Positions 12,393 to 21,100 of a stretch of DNA of 38,784 nt are shown piece after piece. This DNA is from Dehalococcoidia bacterium (GTDB lineage: Bacteria > Chloroflexota > Dehalococcoidia > JACPQF01). The DNA is taken from assembly GCA_030650265.1 (NCBI GenBank), contig JAUSEJ010000350.1:1-38784 (forward strand), read 5' to 3'. Under the pieces are notes generated by a model. The model had not been told where the DNA came from and ran no database searches. It saw only the letters and a list, made by a program, of their open reading frames with translations. The position numbers were made by a program, and so were the translations under genes. Numbering within the stretch: the first letter of the stretch is position 1; each line of letters begins with the position of its first letter.

Positions 12393-12932
12393 TCACGGGC
12401 GTGCTTTCCTGTCCCGTTGGTAGCAACGTGAACAGGAGCCATGTGAGACGTGTTTGCTATCTATCCGTCCGCAAATGATACATGATGGGTACTTCTTTGA
12501 CCATGTTGTGATATGATTATGCAGGTACATATGAAAAGACTGTCCGAGTAGTTGTAGGTTCTCGATTCTATTGTCGAGGGTGTCAAGGTTGATATGATGG
12601 ACGTGTTCCTTAGTCAGGATCGGCCTGCCAAGAACTTGCGACATGAGATGGCGGTGTTCAAAGGGCCATCTTCCTTGTGGGCGCACCTTTATCTGCCAGT
12701 AGATAATGTGGTCGTCTACGCGGTTAAGCCTCCGACTACCGATGGGTCTCGCACAAGGGTGGGACATACCCGGCCTACTTTTGCTGGGGCAGGGACCATA
12801 TTTCGTCCGAGTGCAGTCAGGGGCGAACCGACTGTATCCCTTAAAGATGCCCCGGGTGAACTGTGGGCGAAGGAGTTTTCCACAACCACACGGGCAGGGT
12901 CGAACGTAGGATTCCAGTTTCTTTGGCGTAAT
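12393..12932 (-). CDS. HNH endonuclease 1, non-canonical or lost start
   Basis: The frame encodes an N-terminal Cys cluster (CPCGCGKLLRPQ with FTRGIFKGY) and an HNH domain with RHLMSQVLGRP, HVHHINLDTLDN and RIENLQLL. A C-terminal zinc ribbon (CIICGR with CSRCY) completes it. This is the free-standing phage HNH homing-nuclease layout. The Cys cluster lies upstream of the first in-frame ATG. The frame is open only to ATT 12932, which follows AGAGAGG. An ATG at 12949 is out of frame. Either an ATT/ACG start or a frameshift is needed, so it may be decayed. It sits between 12377 and 12973 on the opposite strand to its neighbours. Confidence 0.75.
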   Translation of the reverse strand: MTPKKLESYVRPCPCGCGKLLRPQFTRGIFKGYSRFAPDCTRTKYGPCPSKSRPGMSHPCARPIGSRRLNRVDDHIIYWQIKVRPQGRWPFEHRHLMSQVLGRPILTKEHVHHINLDTLDNRIENLQLLGQSFHMYLHNHITTWSKKYPSCIICGRIDSKHVSHGSCSRCYQRDRKARP

Positions 12933-12962
12933 TCACCTCTCTTATCCATAATGCCTGCAAGA

Positions 12963-12992
12963 AGCATAGCACGTGTCGCCTGTTGTTAGCAA
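12963..12992 (-). promoter_or_regulatory. Extended -10 promoter of HNH gene 1
   Basis: The minus strand reads TTGCTA (12992-12987), an 18-base spacer ending TGC, and TATGCT (12968-12963). The -35 lies inside the first codons of the plus-strand gene at 12973, so the element uses flanking gene sequence for its promoter. Confidence 0.5.
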
Positions 12993-13185
12993 GAGCCAGT
13001 GGAACTTCATGAAGAGCGTCGCTGAAGGTACCCGCAAGGCCAAGGGCTTGACAAAGAAACAAGCGCAAGAGTACATTGATGGGCAGAACCCCGCGGACTT
13101 GCCGGAGCGAATCGGACCGAAGAAAAGCGGAGAGGACTTGATTAAACAGGGACTCAGGGCGCACAATAAAGGGCAACATGGCTGA
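12973..13185 (+). CDS. Small basic hypothetical protein (DUF3008-like style)
   Basis: The 70-residue product, from GTG 12973, contains SKSQWNFMKSVAEGTRKAKG and KKQAQEYIDGQNPADLPER, a pattern like small phage proteins such as DUF3008. The start codon context is poor because the HNH element lies directly upstream. The sequence GTGTCGCCT here matches ATGTCACCA at 12378, which may be the original start. It overlaps the next gene by eight bases. The role is not known. Confidence 0.6.
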   Translation: MSPVVSKSQWNFMKSVAEGTRKAKGLTKKQAQEYIDGQNPADLPERIGPKKSGEDLIKQGLRAHNKGQHG

Positions 13186-13447
13186 GTTGACGGCGGAACA
13201 ACGCAAGAAGTTGCACTCATCTAGTTTCGTGTTTCCCAAGGATCGGAGTTATCCTATTGATACGGAGGCAAGGGCTAGGGCTGCCCTGGCGATGGTCCAC
13301 GGAGCACGGTCGGGGAAGTCAGGGACCCTAGTTGAGATAGCGGCGGTAGAAGCGGCCGTCCACAAAAAGTACCCCGGTATCGACCAGGAAACACCACTCC
13401 AGAAGATCAAACGAGGACTTGCCGAAGGCCAAAAGAAGGGACGATAA
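13178..13447 (+). CDS. DUF6582-like small protein
   Basis: The 89-residue product begins MAELTAEQRKKLHSSSFVFP. It carries the pattern F-x-F-P-x-x-R-x-Y-P-I-D, then A-R-A-x-A-A-L-A-M-V, and ends with a VHKKYP segment. This pattern is common in short proteins of phage morphogenesis regions (DUF6582-like). It lies in the run leading to the portal. Biochemical role unknown. Confidence 0.65.
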   Translation: MAELTAEQRKKLHSSSFVFPKDRSYPIDTEARARAALAMVHGARSGKSGTLVEIAAVEAAVHKKYPGIDQETPLQKIKRGLAEGQKKGR

Positions 13448-13451
13448 CGAC

Positions 13452-13760
13452 ATGATGCAGCGACCGGGCATGATGGAAGCGCAGGGACAGCCCCAGCCAG
13501 ACGGTGGACAGGGAGAGTTGCAGCAGATACAGCAGATGCTCTTGATGTTGCAGAAGAACCCTGCCATGATGGGGCGGATGATGACTGATCCGGCAATGAA
13601 GGCGAGATTCTTGGAGATGCTACAACGTTTCCTGGAGTTACAGGCCAGAGGGAGCCGTCCGCCTAACGGCTTCGAGGTGATTCAGCAAGGACTCGCCGCC
13701 GCGCCGCAAGGTCCACAAGGGCCGGTGCCGAACATGGCCCGGCAAGCCCTGGTGAGGTAG
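13452..13760 (+). CDS. Met/Gln-rich helical protein
   Basis: The 102-residue product is rich in Met, Gln, Pro and Gly, with a central helix (QQIQQMLLMLQKNPAMMGRM). ATG 13452 has AAGGG upstream; a TTG at 13419 would overlap the previous gene. Its place directly before the portal suggests a head-assembly accessory protein. No family recognised. Confidence 0.55.
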   Translation: MMQRPGMMEAQGQPQPDGGQGELQQIQQMLLMLQKNPAMMGRMMTDPAMKARFLEMLQRFLELQARGSRPPNGFEVIQQGLAAAPQGPQGPVPNMARQALVR

Positions 13761-13793
13761 TCAGGTAAGACCGTGAACCCGTAAGGAAAGCAA

Positions 13794-15743
13794 ATGGCTG
13801 ACAAGTCTGGCAACCTGATGGCCACCGAGAACGCCGCCGAAAGCCCGTATGCGGAAGGCGTCGTAGGCAGTATTGCCCCATCCATGCTGATCTTCGACGA
13901 TGGCCCCGCGGCAGACGACTCGACCCCTAAGCACAAAGCACGCAAGCCCACCATAGAGCAGATTAAGAAGTGGGCCAAGGCGGATAAAGCCTATTGGGAA
14001 CCTCGCAACGTACGTATGTTGCGCCATCAGAACCGGGTATTGATGAAGCGAAAGCCCATCCAGGGCGACAAGCCCGATACCCGCATCTATCTCAATGACT
14101 GCAAGGTCCTTATCGAGAAGATCGCCAGCATGATAGCCCGACGGTCCCCCCGCATCGAAGTGCCACCCAAGGGCGAGGCCAACTACGATGCTGCACAACG
14201 GATCGAGAACGCACTCCGATGGTGGACTGAATACCTTAACCGCCAGTGGCAGGAGGGCCTTCACAATCCCTTGCCCTATGACCAGGGTCAGAGCATCCTA
14301 CTACGAGGATGGGTCTGCGAACGTCTCCTACTCAACTCAGACGACGAGGGATGGGTGGACGACACGCTCTTTGACCCTATGAACCTTTACCCCAGGGTGT
14401 CAGGCAAGCGCATCACGAGGGTAAACCATATCTACCAGTCCACGGTAGGCGAACTCATAGAGGAATTCCCTGATGCAGAGGACCGTTTCGCCGGGCAGGA
14501 CGAGGATAAGAAGGTCTCCTGCATCGACTTTTACCAGAACCGAGAACCTTTCTACCATGCCGTCATTGCAGACGGCGAATGGGCCAAGGAGCCAACCGAG
14601 TTAGGGTACTGGCCCTGGATTATCGCAGTCGCCAAAGGTGCATTCAGCCATCACGAATACCCCGGCGGAGACGCCGACGACGTTACGGCCAACATTGGGG
14701 CCGGCTTTCTCGACGCCATTGAGTACATCGTGGACGCGTTGCAACAGTTCCTCTCGATGCTCACCGCCGCGGCTGCCAAACAGGAAAACCCCCCCATTGG
14801 CATTTGGACCAACACCGAGGGAGATATTCGGCAGGTCGAGATCGGCGCTGGCGATACCAGTCACCTCGTTACCGGCGATAAAGTCGAGGTCTTCGAGATC
14901 GGCGCCAAGGTCGGGACCCTTATGCCTATCATCTCCACCCTTCAAGACCGAGCGAACAAGGCAGGACTGCCGTCTCCTATGTTCGGACAGGGTGGGGAGT
15001 TGGCGTCGGGCTACATGGGGGCGCTGATGATGGGCGCTGCCGAAGACACCGTTTGGGCCTTCATCAAAGCGTTGCAGGGGTTCCAGTCACGGCGTTATGA
15101 GAAAATGCTGCAAATTTACGCCAAGTTTGCGGACAAAGGTATTCCTATCCTTTCCCCTTCTACTGCCGAATCCAAAGTCTTGCAGAAGGGGAAGATGGTG
15201 TGGGGCGAGGAGTTGTCTGTGGCCGACATCGAGGCCAACGGGACCTATGTCGATGTCGTCTACGAGGACTTCAGTCCGCAAGATCGCGTGGCCCTGGGCA
15301 ACCTTGCTATCATGTTGGTAAGGGAGAAGTTGGTTGATCTGGCGACAGCGCGGGACAAGTACCTCGGACTGGATGACCCTGGACTCATCAATGACAAAGT
15401 ACTGGCTGATATGGCATACCTCTCGCAGGATGTCGTGCAAGCCCGTACCAAGATCGAGTTGGCCAAGCGGGAGATGTGGCCGGAGCTTATGGCCCTCTTG
15501 CAGGCTGAAGTCACCAAGGACAAGTCAGAGGCCGAGGCGAAGGCTATGGCACAGCAGATAGCACAGAACGGGGGAAGGCCACCTGGCGCAGGCCCTGGCG
15601 CAGGTGGCCCTGGTACTGCCGAGCCTGGACCGATTGGCGGACTACCGACAACGGCTGCATCGTCTATGGCTATGGGAATGACGCCGGCCGTACCAAGCGA
15701 TGAAGAGATCAATGCCCGCTTGATGGCGGGCGCAGGAGGGTAA
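13794..15743 (+). CDS. Portal protein
   Basis: The 649-residue product has the size, place and composition of a podovirus-type portal. The N-terminal region has a YWEPRNVRMLRHQNRVLMKR stem-like basic segment. A long alpha/beta clip and wing region includes DDTLFDPMNLYPRVSG and RVNHIYQSTVGELIEEFP. A TAAAAKQENPPIGIW stretch, an LPSPMFGQGGELASGYMGA segment and a C-terminal helix lead into a Gly/Pro tail (about residues 595-625). It forms the twelve-fold DNA gate at one capsid vertex and binds the terminase. It starts at ATG 13794 after GTAAGGAAAG. Confidence 0.85.
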   Translation: MADKSGNLMATENAAESPYAEGVVGSIAPSMLIFDDGPAADDSTPKHKARKPTIEQIKKWAKADKAYWEPRNVRMLRHQNRVLMKRKPIQGDKPDTRIYLNDCKVLIEKIASMIARRSPRIEVPPKGEANYDAAQRIENALRWWTEYLNRQWQEGLHNPLPYDQGQSILLRGWVCERLLLNSDDEGWVDDTLFDPMNLYPRVSGKRITRVNHIYQSTVGELIEEFPDAEDRFAGQDEDKKVSCIDFYQNREPFYHAVIADGEWAKEPTELGYWPWIIAVAKGAFSHHEYPGGDADDVTANIGAGFLDAIEYIVDALQQFLSMLTAAAAKQENPPIGIWTNTEGDIRQVEIGAGDTSHLVTGDKVEVFEIGAKVGTLMPIISTLQDRANKAGLPSPMFGQGGELASGYMGALMMGAAEDTVWAFIKALQGFQSRRYEKMLQIYAKFADKGIPILSPSTAESKVLQKGKMVWGEELSVADIEANGTYVDVVYEDFSPQDRVALGNLAIMLVREKLVDLATARDKYLGLDDPGLINDKVLADMAYLSQDVVQARTKIELAKREMWPELMALLQAEVTKDKSEAEAKAMAQQIAQNGGRPPGAGPGAGGPGTAEPGPIGGLPTTAASSMAMGMTPAVPSDEEINARLMAGAGG

Positions 15744-15744
15744 C

Positions 15745-16359
15745 ATGGGCTGGACAAACAGTGGGCAGGACGCAACGGCTAAGGGCGTGTTCGACTACCT
15801 GCTCAAGAATCCAGGGTTTGATCCGGGGTTCAAGGCTTGGTACAACACCGCTGGCTGGAACAACTGGGGGGCAGGAGGCCCAAGCGCTGCAGACGCAGCG
15901 CGAATCCTGGACGCCTATGGTGGCAACTGGGACAGGTCCAAGGGGCGCAACCCTGGTGACGACTACGAAGGTAGCATCCAGCAGATGTACGATTGGGTTT
16001 CGCTCAACAACGGAGGGCAGCCCACGAGCGACTTTGGCAAGTACCATTACGGGGCGTACGGCAACATCGGGAGTGGCTCCTCACCTGGGGGAGTCTCGTA
16101 CGACATTACGAAGGCTGCTACGCCGACAAAAACACAGGCAAATACACCTGCAAGGAGTGTGTCCGCAGTAGTGAGACCGCCACTGGCCGTTGCCCCGGCC
16201 TACGTCGATGTGCCTGGGGCAGGCGCGCCGGTCGATACCCTTGCACCATGGCCGGGAGCAGGCGCGGGGTCGGGGCGGATGTGGGCGGACAGTCCGAATT
16301 GGTTAGATTTTCTAGCCAGGATCAAGGGAAACTACAAACAGAACGTAGCGGGGAGATAG
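15745..16359 (+). CDS. Virion-associated protein with a C-terminal W-motif
   Basis: The 204-residue product starts one base after the portal stop. The N-terminal half is Gly/Trp/Asn-rich (WYNTAGWNNWGAGGPSAAD). The middle is low-complexity Ala/Pro/Val. The end carries SPNWLDFLARI, one of six related peptides in five successive genes. No enzymatic motif is seen. Its place between portal and giant protein suggests an internal, ejected or connector protein. Confidence 0.65.
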   Translation: MGWTNSGQDATAKGVFDYLLKNPGFDPGFKAWYNTAGWNNWGAGGPSAADAARILDAYGGNWDRSKGRNPGDDYEGSIQQMYDWVSLNNGGQPTSDFGKYHYGAYGNIGSGSSPGGVSYDITKAATPTKTQANTPARSVSAVVRPPLAVAPAYVDVPGAGAPVDTLAPWPGAGAGSGRMWADSPNWLDFLARIKGNYKQNVAGR

Positions 16360-16361
16360 AA

Positions 16362-17027
16362 ATGACTGATCCGTGGAAAAGTCCATTCGAAGACGAAACA
16401 AGCAAGAACAGGTGGGCTGGCTGGCAGAGTGCCCTAACCAACTGGAAGCCCCCGAACTTTAGCCCCGCAACAGGGGAAGAGGGCTCCGTCTATGGGAACA
16501 TGGCGGGCTACATGCAGGACTTGCTGCAATCTACAGGAGCCCAGCGGTTTCTAAGCCCGACTGCTATTGCCAGGCTTAGAGACCAGGCTATGCGGGTAGC
16601 AAACCTCCAACAGGCACAGGCAATGGGCGATTATGGAATAACGGATGCACCTGCTGACCCGGAATACCTGCGGAACTTCCTACAGCAGCCGACCATGTCG
16701 ATGGGCGATCTACAGAACCGCGTCCAATCAATCCTGACCAAGGCGGGGCAACCCGGCGGTGTGCGGGACTGGTTAATGAACTCGGACGACTTGGAGGGTC
16801 CACAAAAATTTATACAGTCTCTCCTGGGCCAGTCCGCAACTGGGTTGAGCGCAGTAGCGAGGAACATGCAGACTAAGCGAGCCCTAGCTGAGTTTCCATC
16901 CTACGAGATAGCTGCTAACCAGAGAGGCGCAGCGCCCAACTGGCTGGAATACGTGTTGGGCGAGATTCCTGGTTCGGGGGTTAACCGCTTGGGGTATACA
17001 TTTAGGACGCCCTCGCAAAACTGGTAG
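16362..17027 (+). CDS. Virion-associated protein with internal W-motif
   Basis: The 221-residue product starts at ATG 16362 behind GGGGAG; the frame is open further upstream but out of context. It begins MTDPWKSPFEDETSKNRW. The centre is Gln/Asn-rich and helical (AIARLRDQAMRVANLQQAQA), and near the C terminus it has PNWLEYVLGEI followed by RLGYTFRTPSQNW. The repeat of the W-motif links it to its neighbours. Predicted internal or ejection protein. Confidence 0.65.
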   Translation: MTDPWKSPFEDETSKNRWAGWQSALTNWKPPNFSPATGEEGSVYGNMAGYMQDLLQSTGAQRFLSPTAIARLRDQAMRVANLQQAQAMGDYGITDAPADPEYLRNFLQQPTMSMGDLQNRVQSILTKAGQPGGVRDWLMNSDDLEGPQKFIQSLLGQSATGLSAVARNMQTKRALAEFPSYEIAANQRGAAPNWLEYVLGEIPGSGVNRLGYTFRTPSQNW

Positions 17028-17034
17028 GTGAGTG

Positions 17035-17385
17035 ATGCCGAACTACAATTACACTAACCCCTTTAAGGGGCTTGATTTCGGCGCTATGCCGGGAGCGTGG
17101 ATGCTTGACCCCGCCTCAACGGATAACGGTGAAGGAGCAATGGGCGCGTATGGGTTATTTACCTCAAAGGCAGAAGGGCCACCTAACCTACAGCATTGGT
17201 TGCAGGGGCAATACTCTCGTTTGTTGGGGCAATACTACGGTAGCCAAGCCGAGAACCCAACCAAGTCGTGGGTGGAATATCTAGCAGACGTGGACCTGAA
17301 CAAGCAGTATGGCGGGCTTCCTCCTAGCGCACGAGGAGAAACGCCTGGACGGTACGCGCCAAGATCACGGACTATAGCGTACTGA
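17035..17385 (+). CDS. Small virion-associated protein with W-motif
   Basis: The 116-residue product begins MPNYNYTNPFKGLDFG. It is rich in Gly, Tyr and Gln and carries KSWVEYLADVDL near residue 78. A GTG three bases upstream is an alternative start. No domain recognised. It sits between two other W-motif genes. Confidence 0.6.
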   Translation: MPNYNYTNPFKGLDFGAMPGAWMLDPASTDNGEGAMGAYGLFTSKAEGPPNLQHWLQGQYSRLLGQYYGSQAENPTKSWVEYLADVDLNKQYGGLPPSARGETPGRYAPRSRTIAY

Positions 17386-17386
17386 C

Positions 17387-18094
17387 ATGACTAAAAGTTG
17401 GATCGACACAATCTCTCCGATATTCTCACCACCGGCTTCGCCTATGGGTGGCGGCGAGTCTTATACGAACCGTGGTAGAGGTGCTGGCAATGATTGGCTT
17501 TCCTTCTTGTCCACCCTACAGCGAGATATTTCTCCAATGCAAAGGTTCGATCAAGATTTCACACCGTTCAGTTTTAGGGTTCCTGTGCCCAAAATCAATC
17601 TTGTGCCGCCTACGACTCCAGCAAAGTCCACGACACTGCCTGCAACTAAGGTCACCCAATCGGGCACTCCGAGCAAGACTGTGCAGGAATGGGCGCCTAC
17701 CGTCGCGCCTCTGGCGGCGCAGTACGGCGTCCCGATGGACGTGGCCCTTGGCATCATGGACATCGAGAGTGGCGGGAATCCAGAGGCCAAGAGCGCCATG
17801 AACTACGCCGGTGGAAAGGCAATCGGGCAGGCGTCCGGTCTTATGCAAATAATGCCGGGGAATTTTGCTCCTGGGGAAGACCCGATGGACCCCGTGACGA
17901 ACATTAGTCGGGGACTCAAGATGCTCGCCGACAGGTTCAAGACGTACGGCAACTGGGAGTCCGCAGCAGCTAGTTACTTTGGCGCAATCGGGAAGGACGG
18001 CAAGCCCAGTAGCGCTGCCGACGTCAACGGGGTAACGGGAGTGGCCTACGTTCAGCGGTTCTCCAATGCCAGATCGAAATACGCCAGCCCGTGA
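17387..18094 (+). CDS. Lytic transglycosylase (SLT-like) with two W-motifs
   Basis: The 235-residue product has an N-terminal KSWIDTISPIF peptide and a second motif, NDWLSFLSTL, near residue 36. A Pro-rich linker and a C-terminal lysozyme-like domain of the soluble lytic transglycosylase type follow. The domain shows MDIESGGNP with the catalytic Glu, GQASGLMQIMPG, and DPVTNISRGLKMLADRF. It cleaves peptidoglycan. Its place before the giant protein suggests a virion enzyme that opens the cell wall during DNA entry rather than a lysis enzyme. Confidence 0.85.
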   Translation: MTKSWIDTISPIFSPPASPMGGGESYTNRGRGAGNDWLSFLSTLQRDISPMQRFDQDFTPFSFRVPVPKINLVPPTTPAKSTTLPATKVTQSGTPSKTVQEWAPTVAPLAAQYGVPMDVALGIMDIESGGNPEAKSAMNYAGGKAIGQASGLMQIMPGNFAPGEDPMDPVTNISRGLKMLADRFKTYGNWESAAASYFGAIGKDGKPSSAADVNGVTGVAYVQRFSNARSKYASP

Positions 18095-18100
18095 CGTAAG

Positions 18101-21100
18101 ATGGGCAACACTTGGATTGATTTTCTCTCACCTCCTTCTTCACCGCCTCCAACCCGCCCGTCGGGGGGTGACTCCTTCCCTCCGGCGGTGGAGGCGGGAC
18201 GCAAGCGCGCCCAAAGGCCGGTCGATGGACCTCCCGTCGAGGTTGCCACCCGGCCGGGCGATGATTTCTTGGCAAAGGTTAAGGATGTTGGGGAGACCCT
18301 CGCCAATGTGCCAGACCCAATAACAGCCATCCTTGGCGACCGTCAGTTGCCAGACCCCCTTGGCGACCTTGGCCGATTCATGGCTACCCCTACCAGAAAG
18401 ACGACTGGGCTTACCTCAGAGGAAACGGCACTTGCTTATCAGACCGGGGAATTGCCACCGGGGGCCTATTGGACAGACAGTGGCCCGATGCTCGACCAAC
18501 CGCGGGATTTGCCAAGAGGCGAAGACCTTATGACCATTTTGAACTACCCCTTAGTTCAGGCCGCCTTCGCGGGCGTCCCGCAACGTGGGCCGTCTGTGGT
18601 CAAGGGGATTAAGGCCGCGCGCGAAGTGGCTGACACCGCGGGTGAGGCGATAGCGCCGAAAGTAACGCAATTGGTAACGGAAGAGGCAGGGGCGATAGGT
18701 GGGAAGGGCCCATCTGCCCGTCTGACAAAGAAACTTGCCAACCAACCGGGACTTGAGGGGATCGGACCAACCGAAGTACAGCCAGAGATGCTGCCAGAAT
18801 ACGGTGGCAAGGGTGGCGTTGTTCCCTTGATCGAACCGGATGTGATTGCAGCGAAGGCCGAAACCAGCCGACTCAAGGGACTCGGGCAAACCGAGATGAC
18901 GATACCGCCAGAGACAGTCCCGCCGCCGGTTGACATCGCCAGTACGCCACCGCTCGCGCCAGTGGTTCGTCCTTCGGGACCAAGTGAGGCACTCACGAAG
19001 TTCTTTGGGGAGATCGACGGCGAGATCAAGCGAGCGAGACTCAAGGCTGGCTACCTACGCCGTGGAGGTGCCTCAGCAACCGACATCACCGCTGCAGAGG
19101 GGAAGGTAAACGATCTTCAGCAACTTCGCAAAGACACGATCCTGATGGAGTTGCCCGACGACGTGCGGGCGAAGTACGAGGCTGCACTTGCTGTCAGGGA
19201 GAGTCCCATCGGGATAGGAACACAGGCATCGACGATGGCAAGGTCGAATGACCCCGCCTATCGATTCCGGGGCATCTTGGATATAGCCAAGAAAAAGGAG
19301 TTCGAGGGAAGCCCGGACATAGCGGACCCTCGTTTTCGGCAGATGGTCTTCAACCGATACGGTCAGAGTCTTGACGAAATTGCAGCGCACGTTTCCCCTG
19401 GGGGCTATTCCGAGTCATTAGGGGAAGAGTGGTTGCTGGACCACCTGCGTCAACTTATGGCGAAACCGACCGGCCCCATCGCCAATCAGTACGGCCAGCA
19501 GTTGAAGGACGCCAACGCCTTCATCAAAGATGTCGAGAGCGGGAAACTGTCCACTGGCCCGACAGTCCCCTTGGAAGAGGACATAAGGCGTCGTACCGAG
19601 GACGCGTATACCCGATACCGAAGGGGCGCGGAAGAGGATTTCCGCAAGGCCATAGAGGAAACGAGGCGGAAGTACCCGGACTTGGGACACGAGGAACCAC
19701 CGGTTGAGACAGCGTCAAGGCCGGTAGATAGTATCCAACCTCCATCGGTTGTGTACCACGGGACTAGCAATGTGTTCGAGAGTTTTGATCCTGGAAAGCA
19801 AGCAACGGATGCACTCTACGGCCCAGGGGCCTATTTCACTGAAGACCCGAACATAGCAAGTGGATACGCCAAGACTACTGCTGGACGAGCGTCGGTAGGG
19901 GGAGCTAGTAATATCCATCCTGTACATCTCAGCGTTAACAAGGCATTCAACATTGATGCACCGGTAGATAAAGGTCTTATAGCTAACGCCAACGTCTTCC
20001 TGGAACCATTAGGGGAGTCTGTAGATGTAGCGGGGACCAATGGAGATTTGTATCGACAACTCCTACCGGGCATGGGGAATAAAGCAGAACTGAACGACTG
20101 GCTATCCGCAAATGGGTATGACGCCATTACGCATATGGGTGGGGTTAGAAGAGGTGTCCCGCACCGTGTCTGGATTGCGTTAGGTAGGGACACTCCTATT
20201 CCAGGCACCTCGACCACGTCCCCTTCCCTGGAAGCCCAGATTACCCCTGTGTTTGGTCGAGGGTCGCCTGAGTCCGCTGGGGCAGGAGGAGTCCCACCGA
20301 TAAAGCCACCGACGGCCACAGGCGCGCCGATGTCCTCGGGAGATATTACAGGGCCTTCGGGTCCGCAGTTGCCCCTCTCCCAGATTGACCAAGGACCACG
20401 GGGACCGATACCCGGCGGCCCTGTGTACGACCCTCTCCGCGCTGGTAACGTGCCACCTGTAGGGGCAGCGCCTCCGGGGGGCACACAACCACCGATTGAG
20501 GGATCCCCCGGTGGGCCACCCGGACCAGGGCCGATTTCGCCGGACAACATATTGGGTCTTCGGCCTATTACGCCGTTCTTGACAAGGGCACAGGAGATTG
20601 CCAATGTCGTTAGGGGCATGTTTAGCAAGGTGATACCAATAGCGAAGGAGCACCCCGCTGCGTTCGCTGCTCTTCAGGAGCGTTCCCGCGTTAGGCCGGT
20701 TATTTCGTCAATGGCAACTCGGATAGGCGCACTCTCGGATCATGCCGCAACCGCCTTCGCTCCAAATGCCCAGGGGCTTGTGGAGAATCTGATTGGGATC
20801 GACCCTAGACTCCCTAATGCCCCGACGATTCAGGACATTGCAGCGCGACTCCCTGTCTTTGAGAGTAGTCTAACGCCAGCGCAACGTGAAAGTCTCAGCC
20901 TTTTGAGGAACGCCCTGGATGGTTACGAGACGTTACTCCGTCGGTTAGGCGTCAAGTTTGGCACCCGCGCCGACGTAATGGAAGGCGGGTTCTACCTCCC
21001 ACGTGGCCGTGCCGATGCTGAAGGGGTCGACATGCCCCTGAAGGTCCATGCCGGGAAACCGCGAACTGCCAGAGTTGGCTTTCAGAAGCCGGCAGATTTC

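Noticed and set aside
19831..20628. 265-residue minus-strand Pro/Gly-rich frame
   Set aside because: Antisense to the ADP-ribosyltransferase-like region and Pro/Gly linker of the giant gene; a product of G+C-rich composition.
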